Assembly: GCA_019423005.1 (NCBI GenBank)
Contig: JAHZCF010000099.1
Span: 1-22,994, forward strand
Length of the DNA: 22,994 nt
Source: Haemophilus sp.
GTDB taxonomy: Bacteria > Pseudomonadota > Gammaproteobacteria > Enterobacterales > Pasteurellaceae
Direction of reading: 5' to 3'
Shown: positions 1 to 7,861 of the stretch, piece by piece
How positions within the stretch are numbered: the first letter of the stretch is position 1
Layout of the letters: the number at the start of each line of letters is the position of its first letter
Program-made: the position numbers and the translations under genes
The notes under the pieces: model-generated
What the model was told of the DNA's origin: nothing
Databases searched by the model: none
The model's input: the letters and a program-made list of their open reading frames with translations, nothing else

Positions 1-1158
1 GTTGCCTTCGATGGATTAGAAACGCTACGTCGTGCTCGTGGCTACGTGCCCGATGAAATACCACTTGAAACACAAAGCACAAAAAATGTGTTGGCATTGG
101 GTTCTGATCTGAAAAATACATTCTGCTTACTACGTCACAATAAAGCTGTACTGAGCCAACATATTGGCGACACAGCAAATGAACAAGTGCGGTCACAATT
201 AAGTGAAAATCTTGAATTATTTCAAAGTATTTATCAATTTAAACCAGACATCATCGCTGTCGATGCTCACCCAGGCTATTTTTCATCTTCCATTGGTAAA
301 CAACTTGCCGAACAGCAACAAATCACACCAATAGAAGTACTGCATCATCATGCTCATATTGTCAGCGTAATGGCTGAGCACAATTGTAATGAACCTGTTA
401 TTGGTCTTGCTCTAGACGGTATCGGCATGGGCGAAAATGGACAACTTTGGGGAGGCGAATGCCTACTTGTTGATTATCAGCATAGTCAATATTTAGGTGG
501 TCTGCCGGCTGTTGCACTACCGGGCGGCGATCTTGCGGCCAAACAACCTTGGCGTAACTGGCTGACTCACCTGCATCAATTTGTTCCACAATGGCAAGAA
601 ATACTCACAAAAACTTGCACTGAACCGAATTGGCAAATATTAGTCAATGCCATTAAGCGCGGACTAAATTGCCCACCTATATCATCTGCGGGGCGTTTAT
701 TTGACGCCGTAGCTTATGCTCTCGGTATTGCTCCAAGCATTGTTTCTTGGGAAGGTGAAGCAGCTTGCCATCTCGAAGCACTGGCAAATAGTTCACCCTT
801 TGCCATACAACCGGAAAGTGCGGTCAATATTCCTGTAAAAATGCCGCTTATCGGCAATAAACTGGATTTGGCTTACTTTTGGCAAAGTTGGTTGAATTAT
901 CATGCTTCTATTGAAGATAAAGCCTTTGCCTTTCATTATGCTCTCGCACAAGGTTTTGCTGAACTTGCTGCAAACCAAGCACGCCAATACCAATGCCGTA
1001 CTATCGTGTTATCTGGTGGTGTGATGCATAACCAACTGCTACGTCGCTTATTAAAAGAAAATTTGAGCGAATTCCATGTACTAAGTGCGCATAAATTACC
1101 GATGGGTGATGGCGGACTCAGTTTAGGTCAGGCGGTTATTGCCATGCATAGAAACTGA
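1..1158 (+). CDS. hypF: Carbamoyltransferase HypF, C-terminal part (5' end outside window)
   Basis: HypF makes thiocarboxamide on HypE from carbamoyl phosphate, the source of the cyanide ligands of [NiFe]-hydrogenases, in the cytoplasm. The reading frame is open from base 1, so the gene begins upstream; the GTG at 46 is internal. The 385 residues present correspond to roughly the C-terminal half of a protein usually near 750 residues. After the 'LRRARGYVPDEI' linker comes the Kae1-like carbamoyltransferase domain, with HHHAH metal-binding histidines encoded near 345-360, a DGIGMGENG motif near 415-435, SSAGRLFDAV near 685-710 and the nucleotide-binding LSGGVMHNQLL near 1009-1040. The acylphosphatase, zinc-finger and YrdC-like domains lie outside the window. 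It ends 25 bases before a strong bidirectional terminator. Two uptake sequences (185 and 816) lie inside it. The family call is firm; the hydrogenase genes themselves are not in view. Confidence 0.95.
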   Translation, partial: VAFDGLETLRRARGYVPDEIPLETQSTKNVLALGSDLKNTFCLLRHNKAVLSQHIGDTANEQVRSQLSENLELFQSIYQFKPDIIAVDAHPGYFSSSIGKQLAEQQQITPIEVLHHHAHIVSVMAEHNCNEPVIGLALDGIGMGENGQLWGGECLLVDYQHSQYLGGLPAVALPGGDLAAKQPWRNWLTHLHQFVPQWQEILTKTCTEPNWQILVNAIKRGLNCPPISSAGRLFDAVAYALGIAPSIVSWEGEAACHLEALANSSPFAIQPESAVNIPVKMPLIGNKLDLAYFWQSWLNYHASIEDKAFAFHYALAQGFAELAANQARQYQCRTIVLSGGVMHNQLLRRLLKENLSEFHVLSAHKLPMGDGGLSLGQAVIAMHRN

Positions 1159-1182
1159 TCATCCTTAATGTTAAATATAAGA

Positions 1183-1218
1183 AAAAGAGTTAATCGAAAA
1201 GTGACGATTAACTCTTTT
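1183..1218. terminator. Bidirectional terminator between hypF and lysO
   Basis: A 14-bp perfect stem (arms 1183-1196 and 1205-1218) closes an 8-base loop. The arms start with AAAA and end with TTTT, and a further T-rich run follows on the + strand, so it can stop both convergent genes. Confidence 0.85.
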
Positions 1219-1235
1219 GTTTTTGTATTTCTTTT

Positions 1236-2156
1236 TTATAACGGAATACTGGAAAAGAAAACCAATAGTAACGGTGGCAGAATATTCGTAACAAAGCCGA
1301 ATGAAATCGCAATTGGCGTGACTTCAATACCTCCTGCTTTTTGAATAATTGGCAAGGTACAATCTATTGCTGTCGCACCCGTAATCCCAATTGCAGTCGA
1401 ACGGAAATGACGCATAAATAATGGGATCACAAATAAGCTGACAATTTCACGGGATAAGTCATTAAAAAAGGCAATACTGCCCTGCACCGGTCCCCATGCA
1501 TTGGTCAATACTACACTGGATAATGAATACCACCCCATTCCAGAGGCAAATGCCAGTCCTTGCGTAATTGGCATAGCCAAAACAAAAGCAGCAATGATAC
1601 CGCCTAGTAATGAAGTAAAAGTAAACACCATTCCCGTTTGGAAACCTCGTTTATTGAAAAGGGCTTCTTTCAAGGAAATGCCGTTATTTCTTAATTGAAT
1701 CCCTACAAAGAAAATCAGTACAATCAATACATACAGATTAATACCTGTAGGTAACATGAGATAGGATTTGAATAAGAAACCACAAAGGGTGCCAATTACT
1801 ACTGTGCCGGAAAGTTTGAGAGAGTCAATTAAGGAGTGCCAACGAGAATCAATTTTACCTTGTGATTTAAGTGGCTCAGCGGGGTTAAAGCGGTCATAAA
1901 GCATCAAACCAACCATATTAGATCCCAAAATGATCGCAGACAGTGTCACCGCAGTTGTGCCAATAATCGGCAGTTTATGCTCTAAATCATCTAACTGACC
2001 AAGTAAATAGCCCATTAAGAAAAGAATAATATAAAGCAAAAACATCACGATATGATTTATTTTTGCAATATAGGATTTATTATTGACCTTTAATAAATAA
2101 CCTAACACCATTGGTATTAAGACAATTAATAAGCCATTTATCATATCCTGCATCAT
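1236..2156 (-). CDS. lysO: Lysine exporter LysO family protein (YbjE, DUF340)
   Basis: A 306-residue integral membrane protein resembling E. coli LysO (YbjE), which exports L-lysine across the inner membrane. The sequence is almost continuously hydrophobic, with about eight helices. The N-terminal 'GLLIVLIPMVLGYLL' and the 'GMGWYSLSSVVL' region (about residues 203-215) match the family. The start is supported by AAGGAG four bases before the first of two consecutive ATG codons (2156 and 2153); the second ATG has better spacing, so either may be used. Only about 70 bp separate it from the aroG terminator, which leaves no room for a lysine riboswitch upstream. The lysine importer near 12 kb supplies the opposite flow. 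The family is clear; the substrate is carried over from E. coli. Confidence 0.88.
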   Translation of the reverse strand: MMQDMINGLLIVLIPMVLGYLLKVNNKSYIAKINHIVMFLLYIILFLMGYLLGQLDDLEHKLPIIGTTAVTLSAIILGSNMVGLMLYDRFNPAEPLKSQGKIDSRWHSLIDSLKLSGTVVIGTLCGFLFKSYLMLPTGINLYVLIVLIFFVGIQLRNNGISLKEALFNKRGFQTGMVFTFTSLLGGIIAAFVLAMPITQGLAFASGMGWYSLSSVVLTNAWGPVQGSIAFFNDLSREIVSLFVIPLFMRHFRSTAIGITGATAIDCTLPIIQKAGGIEVTPIAISFGFVTNILPPLLLVFFSSIPL

Positions 2157-2223
2157 ACATCTCCTTTCTTATTCCATTAGAGCTAGCATACCCCTTTTCT
2201 CCCCCTTTTTCAAAGCACATAAA

Positions 2224-2253
2224 AAAAGTGCGGTCAAAATTGACCGCACTTTT
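2224..2253 (-). terminator. aroG terminator built from two inverted uptake sequences
   Basis: A perfect 14-bp inverted repeat (arms 2224-2237 and 2240-2253) in which each arm contains the 9-bp uptake sequence. Read on the minus strand it ends in a run of T, placing it 25 bases after the aroG stop. Paired inverted uptake sequences acting as terminators are well known in Haemophilus. Confidence 0.85.
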
Positions 2254-2277
2254 AATCATCTGAAAAATAAAAAATTA

Positions 2278-3369
2278 TTAGCCATTTACTTGGCGACGTG
2301 CTAACACCGCATCGGATAACTGTTTTAACACGATTTCTGTATCTTCCCAACCGATGCAAGCATCAGTGATACTTTGTCCGTAAGTTTGCGCTTTACCATC
2401 AACTAAGTCTTGACGACCTTCAACGATATGACTTTCTACCATCACACCAAAGATCTGTTTTGAACCGCCTGCGATTTGCTGGCAAACATCTTCACAAACT
2501 TCCATTTGTTTTTTGAATTGTTTGCTACTATTTGCATGGCTGAAATCAACCATGACATGTGGAATACGACCTGATTTTTCGATCTCTGCACAAACTTTTG
2601 CAACGTCTTCTGCTTTATAGTTAGGACCTTTATCCCCACCACGTAAAATGATGTGACAGTCTTCATTTCCTTTTGTTGAAACAATGGCAGAATGACCAAA
2701 TTTTGTCACAGACAAGAAATAATGCGAAGCTTCTGCCGCGCCCATTGCATCTAAGGCGACTTTCACACCACCATTTGTGCCATTTTTAAAGCCTACCGCA
2801 CAAGATAAGCCTGAAGCTAATTCTCGGTGTACTTGAGATTCAGTTGTTCTCGCACCAATTGCGCCCCAGCTCATGAAATCAGCCACATATTGTGGTGTGA
2901 TCATATCTAAGAACTCACCTGCTGACGGGACGCCTAAATTATTGATGTCAGATAATAATTTACGTGCAATACGTAAACCATCATTTAAACGATATGTATC
3001 ATTTAAATAAGGATCGTTAATTAAGCCTTTCCAACCTACTGTTGTACGCGGTTTTTCAAAGTAAACACGCATCACCACTTCAAGTGTATCTTTATATTCA
3101 TCACGTAATACTTTTAAACGTTTGGCATAATCTAATGCGGCTTTAGGATCATGAATAGAACAAGGACCAATTACTACAAGTAAACGGTCATCTTTTCCAT
3201 GAATAATATTGTGTGCGTGCAAGCGGGTTTCATGAACTAAATCAGCCGCTTCTTGACTTGCAGGAAATTTTTCTAATAAGGCAATTGGGGGTAATACCTG
3301 ATCGACTTTTTCAATTCGGGTATCATCATTTGCAACTTTCACTTCGATTTCTTCTTTCTTCGTCGCCAT
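2278..3369 (-). CDS. aroG: 3-deoxy-7-phosphoheptulonate synthase, AroG type
   Basis: This class I DAHP synthase condenses phosphoenolpyruvate with erythrose 4-phosphate, the first step of the shikimate pathway. At 363 residues it is slightly longer than E. coli AroG (350), owing to a lysine/glutamate-rich N-terminal extension of about 13 residues. The motifs VIGPCSIHDP, MRVYFEKPRTTVGWKG, GEFLDMITPQY, GARTTESQVHREL, DFSHANSSKQ and GVMVESH cover the metal- and substrate-binding sites. The Pro and Ser that form the phenylalanine allosteric site in AroG (in 'GVPSAGEF' and 'ELASGLS') are present, so phenylalanine feedback is likely, although tyrosine or tryptophan isozymes are not fully excluded by eye. 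It appears to be monocistronic. A TrpR-type operator 65-85 bases upstream points to control by tryptophan. Confidence 0.93.
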   Translation of the reverse strand: MATKKEEIEVKVANDDTRIEKVDQVLPPIALLEKFPASQEAADLVHETRLHAHNIIHGKDDRLLVVIGPCSIHDPKAALDYAKRLKVLRDEYKDTLEVVMRVYFEKPRTTVGWKGLINDPYLNDTYRLNDGLRIARKLLSDINNLGVPSAGEFLDMITPQYVADFMSWGAIGARTTESQVHRELASGLSCAVGFKNGTNGGVKVALDAMGAAEASHYFLSVTKFGHSAIVSTKGNEDCHIILRGGDKGPNYKAEDVAKVCAEIEKSGRIPHVMVDFSHANSSKQFKKQMEVCEDVCQQIAGGSKQIFGVMVESHIVEGRQDLVDGKAQTYGQSITDACIGWEDTEIVLKQLSDAVLARRQVNG

Positions 3370-3434
3370 ATGTTACTCTCTAAATCTTAAATGTTGTGCT
3401 TAAATCTAATGGCGTTACTCTACACCTATTTTTT

Positions 3435-3452
3435 GTACTAGTAAACTAGTTC
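3435..3452 (-). promoter_or_regulatory. TrpR operator candidate upstream of aroG
   Basis: GTACTAGTAAACTAGTTC is an almost perfect dyad of ACTAGT half-sites two bases apart, the spacing and sequence of E. coli trp-type operators (GTACTAG-TT-AACTAGTAC). It lies 66-83 bases upstream of the aroG start. On the minus strand a weak -10-like TTTACT overlaps it, which fits repression by tryptophan-bound TrpR. The match is seen directly; the regulation is inferred. Confidence 0.8.
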
Positions 3453-3715
3453 ACTTGAATTTATACACAATTATTATGTAATTGCGTAAAATTTGTACTT
3501 CCAAAACAGTAAAACAGGACACTATTAAACTATATTTCAGCCTTAGCTGGCAAGGATTTTGGCGTAAAAATAGGTTGTACCTGCTCCATTTAAAATAGAG
3601 TATTTTTTTATCCTCTAAAATGAACAAATAAATTTAAATAAAATGTGGTCATAAAAAACAATTTCAATTCCGACCGCACTTTTTAAAATATTTTTTGAAC
3701 TCCCTTGTTTTTACT

Positions 3716-3742
3716 GAACATTTCCCCCATTTCTTTGTCAGA
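3716..3742 (+). promoter_or_regulatory. Candidate sigma-E promoter of degQ
   Basis: GAACAT (3716-3721), 15 bases, then GTCAGA (3737-3742) resembles the RpoE envelope-stress consensus (GAACTT, about 15-16 bases, GTCNAA). Transcription would start near 3749, giving a leader of about 37 bases. degP/htrA genes are classic RpoE targets. Confidence 0.5.
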
Positions 3743-3785
3743 TTGAACACTTATTCAGTCATTTATTTTTTACTTGGAGAACTCT

Positions 3786-5177
3786 ATGAAGAAAAAAAAT
3801 TTTGTATTAACCGGCATTGCATTAGGTTTAAGCGTATTTGCGACCTCTTTATCCGCTCAAGCGGCTATTCCGAATGAAATCGTAGAACAAGGCAGCCTAG
3901 CGCCAATGCTAGAAAAAGCGCAAGCAGCAGTCGTTACCCTTTCAGTTGAAGGCAAAGCAAAAGCAAACAGCCGTTCAGCATTGCCTGATGATATTCCAGA
4001 AGAATTTAAATTTTTCTTTGGTGATCAATTTGGTGAACAATTTGGTGGAAACCGTGGTGCATCACGTAACTTCCGAGGTTTAGGTTCTGGCGTGATCATC
4101 AATGCAGATAAAGGCTATGTTTTAACTAATAATCACGTGGTAGATGGTGCAGATAAAATCACCGTAAAATTACAAGACGGACGTGAATTCAAAGCAAAAC
4201 TTGTTGGAAAAGACGAGCAATCTGATATCGCTTTAGTGCAAATCGAAAAACCAACTAACCTCACCGCAATCAAAATGGCTGATTCCGATAAATTGCGTGT
4301 AGGTGATTTTACCGTTGCTATCGGTAACCCATTCGGTTTAGGTCAAACTGTAACCTCTGGTATTGTTTCGGCGCTAGGTCGTTCTACCGGTTCAGATAGC
4401 GGTGCATATGAAAACTATATCCAAACGGATGCTGCGGTAAATCGTGGTAACTCTGGCGGTGCATTATTGAACTTGCAAGGTGAATTAATTGGTATTAATA
4501 CTGCGATTATTTCTCCAAGTGGTGGTAACGCAGGGATTGCCTTTGCGATTCCAAGTAACCAAGCCAACAACCTTGTCCAACAAATCTTAGAATTTGGTGA
4601 AGTACGTCGTGGTTTACTCGGTATTAAAGGTGGCGAATTAAATGCCGATTTAGCAAAAGCCTTTAATGTTAGTGCACAACAAGGTGCATTTGTGAGTGAA
4701 GTCATTCCAAATTCTGCTGCCGAAAAAGCCGGCTTGAAAGCGGGTGATGTGATCACTGCAATGAATGGTCAGAAAATCTCAAGCTTCGCCGAAATGCGTG
4801 CAAAAATTGCAACTTCTGGTGCAGGTAAAGAAATTGAACTCACTTATTTACGTGATGGCAAAACTGACAACGTAAAAGTGACCTTACAAGCAGACGATGG
4901 CTCTCAAACGGCAAGTAAAACAGAACTTCCAGCACTAGATGGTGCAACCTTAAACAACTACGATGCAAAAGGTGTTAAAGGTGTAGAAATTAGTAAAGTA
5001 CAGCCAAATTCAATGGCGGCACAACGCGGTTTAAAATCGGGTGATATCATCATCGGCATCAACCGTCAGCCAATTGAAAGCACGCAAGACTTACGCAAAG
5101 CGCTAGATGAAAAACCATCTGCCGTTGCACTCAATATCTTACGTGGTAAAAACAACTTCTACTTATTAGTGCAATAA
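3786..5177 (+). CDS. degQ: Periplasmic serine protease/chaperone, DegQ/DegP (HtrA) family
   Basis: A trypsin-like periplasmic protease that degrades misfolded envelope proteins. The ATG at 3786 is chosen because GGAG lies seven bases upstream; an in-frame TTG at 3774 would overlap that site. A signal peptide (residues 1-27, cleavage after AQA) is followed by the protease domain with catalytic His117, Asp147 and Ser223 (NNHVV, SDIAL, GNSGG). Two PDZ domains follow at about 268-355 and 378-460. Length (463) is between E. coli DegQ (455) and DegP (474). The 'RRGLLGIKG' and 'PALDGATL' stretches resemble DegQ more, and the cysteine-containing insertion of E. coli DegP is absent. It is often named htrA or degP in Haemophilus. 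It stands alone, with a likely RpoE promoter before it and a shared terminator after it. Confidence 0.93.
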   Translation: MKKKNFVLTGIALGLSVFATSLSAQAAIPNEIVEQGSLAPMLEKAQAAVVTLSVEGKAKANSRSALPDDIPEEFKFFFGDQFGEQFGGNRGASRNFRGLGSGVIINADKGYVLTNNHVVDGADKITVKLQDGREFKAKLVGKDEQSDIALVQIEKPTNLTAIKMADSDKLRVGDFTVAIGNPFGLGQTVTSGIVSALGRSTGSDSGAYENYIQTDAAVNRGNSGGALLNLQGELIGINTAIISPSGGNAGIAFAIPSNQANNLVQQILEFGEVRRGLLGIKGGELNADLAKAFNVSAQQGAFVSEVIPNSAAEKAGLKAGDVITAMNGQKISSFAEMRAKIATSGAGKEIELTYLRDGKTDNVKVTLQADDGSQTASKTELPALDGATLNNYDAKGVKGVEISKVQPNSMAAQRGLKSGDIIIGINRQPIESTQDLRKALDEKPSAVALNILRGKNNFYLLVQ

Positions 5178-5182
5178 AATAA

Positions 5183-5213
5183 AAAAAGAGCGGTCAAATT
5201 AGCCGCTCTTTTT
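5183..5213. terminator. Bidirectional terminator between degQ and uvrB
   Basis: Arms AAAAAGAGCGG (5183-5193) and CCGCTCTTTTT (5203-5213) form an 11-bp stem flanked by A and T runs. It lies 6 bases after degQ and 3 bases after uvrB. The arms resemble an altered uptake sequence (AGAGCGGT). Confidence 0.85.
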
Positions 5214-5215
5214 CT

Positions 5216-7252
5216 TTATTCCGATATCATAAATTGCTCTCTCAATTGATGAAGCTTATCGCGTACTGCGGCGGCTTTTTCAAACTCAAGATCTTGAGCA
5301 AATTTATACATTTGTTGTTCCAATTTCTTAATTTGTTGTTGGAATTCTTTCGCGGATTTAGGTGCATTGTAAAGTGCGGTCGGTTCAGCTGCTGTTTTTC
5401 CACGCTGTTTTGATTTAGCTTTTTGATTTGCACCTTGACCAATATCTAACAACTCACCCACTTTCTTATTCAATGCCTGTGGAACAATGCCATTCTCTTC
5501 ATTGTATTTCATTTGTTTTTCACGACGGCGCTTCGTTTCGGTAATAGCTTTTTCCATAGATTTAGTGATGCTATCCGCATATAAAATTGCTTTACCATTC
5601 AAGTTTCTAGCTGCACGACCGATGGTTTGAATTAAGGAACGCTCAGAACGCAAGAAACCTTCTTTATCCGCATCTAAAATCGCCACAAGAGAAACTTCTG
5701 GAATATCTAAGCCCTCACGTAACAAGTTGATGCCGATCAACACATCGAATTCCCCTAAACGCAAATCACGAATAATCTCTACACGCTCAACGGTATCAAT
5801 ATCTGAATGCAAATAACGCACACGAATTCCGTGCTCGTCTAGGTAATCCGTTAAATCTTCTGCCATTTTCTTCGTCAGTGTTGTCACTAAAACACGCTCA
5901 TTTTTGTCCGCTCTTTGACGCGCTTCAGACAGCAAATCATCCACTTGAATGGACACTGGACGAATTTCAATTTGCGGATCGAGTAAGCCTGTTGGACGCA
6001 CAACCTGATCGACAATTTCAGTACCCGATTTTTCCAATTCATAAGGACCAGGTGTCGCTGAAACGTAAATCGTCTGTGGCGCTAAACGTTCAAACTCTTC
6101 AAAACGCAATGGACGGTTATCTAATGCAGAAGGCAAACGGAAACCATATTCCACCAAAGTTTCTTTACGTGAGCGGTCTCCACGATACATCCCACCAATT
6201 TGTGGTACTGTCACGTGTGATTCATCAATAATCAAAATCGCATCAGACGGCATATAATCAAATAATGTCGGAGGCGGCTCACCCTCATTTCGGCCAGAAA
6301 GATAGCGTGAATAGTTTTCGATTCCTGAGCAATAGCCAAGCTCATTCATCATCTCAATGTCAAATTGCGTACGTTGGGTAATACGCTGCTCTTCCAATAG
6401 CTTATGTTCTTTGATGAAATATTCACGGCGTTGCACCAGTTCCGCTTTGATTTTTTCAATGGCATCTAAAATACGCTCTCTTGGCGTCACATAGTGGGTT
6501 TTCGGATACACCGTAAAACGCGGAACAGCGCCAAAACTAGTACCCGTTAAAGGATCAAATAAGCTTAGGCGTTCAATTTCATCATCAAATAATTCAATTC
6601 GTACCGCACGATCGTCAGATTCTGCAGGAAAAATATCAATCACCTCACCGCGCACCCGGAATGTACCGCGCTGAAAGGCTTGATCATTTCTTGTGTATTG
6701 TAATTCCGCCAACTTCGCTAAAATCTGACGTTGATCGATAATGGCACCTTGCTGTAAATGCAACATCATCTGCAAATAGCTATCCGGATCACCCAAACCA
6801 TAAATCGCGGATACAGACGCCACTACAATAGTATCTCGACGCTCTAAGAACGACTTCGTAGCCGAAAGACGCATCTGTTCAATCTGATCATTAATAGAAG
6901 CATCTTTCTCGATAAAGGTATCACTACTCGGTACATAAGCTTCTGGCTGATAATAATCATAGTATGAAACGAAATATTCCACCGCGTTTTCAGGAAAGAA
7001 CGCCTTCATTTCCGCATAAAGCTGAGCGGCAAGAGTTTTATTTGGGGCAAGTAACATCGCCGGGCGGTTTAATGTCGCAATGACATTCGCAATCGTAAAG
7101 GTTTTGCCTGACCCCGTTACCCCGAGAAGTGTTTGATGGGCCAAACCATCCTCTAAATTTTCGACTAATTTTTCGATTGCTTGGGGTTGGTCACCGGACG
7201 GTTTAAAATCAGAATGAAGAATAAAAGGCTTAGTATTAATTTTCTCTGCCAT
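5216..7252 (-). CDS. uvrB: Excinuclease ABC subunit UvrB
   Basis: UvrB is the helicase-like damage-verification subunit of nucleotide excision repair, working with UvrA and then UvrC. From the ATG at 7252 the protein has 678 residues (E. coli 673). Walker A GVTGSGKT is at residues 44-51. The YYDYYQPEAYVP beta-hairpin that inserts into DNA follows, then DESH (Walker B), the helicase motifs LVTTLTKKMAEDL and QTIGRAARN, and a C-terminal UVR coiled-coil motif ending in 'LEFEKAAAVRDKLHQLREQ'. An in-frame TTG four codons upstream (7264) would add MTAL, but those codons are an uptake sequence and UvrB proteins do not normally carry them. No Shine-Dalgarno sequence is evident: the uptake sequence occupies its place. 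I saw no LexA box upstream. Confidence 0.96.
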   Translation of the reverse strand: MAEKINTKPFILHSDFKPSGDQPQAIEKLVENLEDGLAHQTLLGVTGSGKTFTIANVIATLNRPAMLLAPNKTLAAQLYAEMKAFFPENAVEYFVSYYDYYQPEAYVPSSDTFIEKDASINDQIEQMRLSATKSFLERRDTIVVASVSAIYGLGDPDSYLQMMLHLQQGAIIDQRQILAKLAELQYTRNDQAFQRGTFRVRGEVIDIFPAESDDRAVRIELFDDEIERLSLFDPLTGTSFGAVPRFTVYPKTHYVTPRERILDAIEKIKAELVQRREYFIKEHKLLEEQRITQRTQFDIEMMNELGYCSGIENYSRYLSGRNEGEPPPTLFDYMPSDAILIIDESHVTVPQIGGMYRGDRSRKETLVEYGFRLPSALDNRPLRFEEFERLAPQTIYVSATPGPYELEKSGTEIVDQVVRPTGLLDPQIEIRPVSIQVDDLLSEARQRADKNERVLVTTLTKKMAEDLTDYLDEHGIRVRYLHSDIDTVERVEIIRDLRLGEFDVLIGINLLREGLDIPEVSLVAILDADKEGFLRSERSLIQTIGRAARNLNGKAILYADSITKSMEKAITETKRRREKQMKYNEENGIVPQALNKKVGELLDIGQGANQKAKSKQRGKTAAEPTALYNAPKSAKEFQQQIKKLEQQMYKFAQDLEFEKAAAVRDKLHQLREQFMISE

Positions 7253-7528
7253 AAGTGCGGTCAATTTTTTAGGTATTTTAAAAATGGAGCTATTTTAGCA
7301 CATTTATTGCTCCAAATTGAGCGATAAAAATCCAAGTTTTACACATACTTAGGCGTGTCAAGTCTTAAACACTTCAAAATTGAAAAATATTTTATTTTTT
7401 TTTGCTGGACTTTATGCAACGTATTGATATTTAAAAGAATATTCACTTATGGCTAATAGATGAACAATTTAAGGAAAAGCCAGTCTGCACCAGTGATTGA
7501 CCATTTTAAACAAAAACAATCCACAAAG

Positions 7529-7551
7529 TTATCCACAGGCTTTGTGGATAG
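7529..7551. promoter_or_regulatory. DnaA-box palindrome
   Basis: TTATCCACA (7529-7537), an exact match to the strongest E. coli DnaA box, faces TGTGGATAG (7543-7551), giving inverted 8-mers TATCCACA/TGTGGATA five bases apart. A third partial box, AATCCACA, starts at 7519, and a T-rich tract follows. DnaA binding is inferred from the motif only. Confidence 0.5.
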
Positions 7552-7593
7552 AAAAAAGTGCAAAATTTTTTATAATTTTTTTCATTTTTGGTA

Positions 7594-7629
7594 TTGACAA
7601 GGAGTGGTCCGATCATTAAAATGCGCGCC
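7594..7629 (+). promoter_or_regulatory. Promoter of tRNA-Asn
   Basis: A consensus -35 TTGACA (7594-7599), 17-base spacer and -10 TAAAAT (7617-7622) are followed by the GC-only discriminator GCGCGCC (7623-7629), typical of stable-RNA promoters under stringent control. Transcription should start about 24 bases before the mature tRNA. Confidence 0.85.
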
Positions 7630-7653
7630 TATTCTTTGTGATACCAAATTTAT

Positions 7654-7729
7654 TCCTCCTTAGTTCAGTCGGTAGAACGGTGGACTGTTAATCCATATGT
7701 CGCAGGTTCGAGTCCCGCAGGAGGAGCCA
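7654..7729 (+). tRNA. tRNA-Asn (anticodon GTT)
   Basis: A 76-base cloverleaf. The acceptor arm is TCCTCCT/AGGAGGA, the D stem GTTC/GAAC, and the anticodon stem GTGGA/TCCAT has loop CTGTTAA, with anticodon GTT at 7687-7689. The T loop is TTCGAGT, the discriminator base is G, and CCA is encoded (7727-7729). The T stem GCAGG/CCCGC contains one A-C mismatch (7704 with 7716), and the first anticodon-stem pair is G-T. It closely resembles E. coli tRNA-Asn. It is a single gene with its own promoter and terminator. Confidence 0.97.
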
Positions 7730-7798
7730 AATTTCTCTTTTGGTTTAGCTTTCGTTTGTCTCCTTTTACGAATCCTAAATTTGTAGCCAAAAGAATTT

Positions 7799-7828
7799 AA
7801 GCCCATCGTGTTGATGGGCTTTATTTTT
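7799..7828. terminator. Terminator of tRNA-Asn, probably shared with the convergent gene
   Basis: Arms AAGCCCATC (7799-7807) and GATGGGCTT (7813-7821) form a 9-bp stem with loop GTGTT, followed by TATTTTTAT. On the minus strand it lies 40 bases after the DUF695 gene. Confidence 0.85.
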
Positions 7829-7861
7829 ATCTAATCTATACTGATTGAATGGATTATCAGG

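Larger units (their letters stand above)
3370..3785. other. Divergent intergenic region aroG / degQ
   Basis: This 416-bp AT-rich region holds the TrpR operator near aroG and the candidate sigma-E promoter near degQ. At 3642-3683 a worn copy of an uptake-sequence inverted pair is visible: an exact ACCGCACTT at 3673 faces AAATGTGGT across about 21 bases. I found no gene in it; the part 3455-3640 shows nothing I can assign. Confidence 0.6.
7265..7653. other. Intergenic region between uvrB and tRNA-Asn
   Basis: This 389-bp AT-rich stretch carries the uvrB upstream region, three DnaA-box-like 9-mers at 7518-7551 and the tRNA promoter. A 45-codon open frame at 7460-7597 has no ribosome binding site and runs through these elements, so I do not call it a gene. 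Confidence 0.6.

Noticed and set aside
46..1158. hypF beginning at the GTG at 46
   Set aside because: The frame is open to base 1 with HypF-like sequence (LRRARGY) before it, so the gene is truncated by the window, not started there.
1236..2223. Lysine riboswitch upstream of lysO
   Set aside because: Only about 67 bases lie between the start and the aroG terminator and no aptamer core is visible.
4415..4756. 113-codon antisense frame inside degQ
   Set aside because: A shadow of a codon-biased gene; no ribosome site and no recognisable protein.
5878..6231. 117-codon antisense frame inside uvrB
   Set aside because: It lies wholly within conserved helicase sequence on the other strand, with no sign of an independent gene.
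7460..7597. 45-codon open frame (MNNLRKSQSAPVID...)
   Set aside because: It has no ribosome binding site and reads through the DnaA-box palindrome and the -35 of the tRNA promoter.
7265..7653. Replication origin
   Set aside because: DnaA boxes are present but only two or three, GATC sites are not clustered, and none of the usual origin neighbours (mnmG, dnaA, rpmH) is in view.
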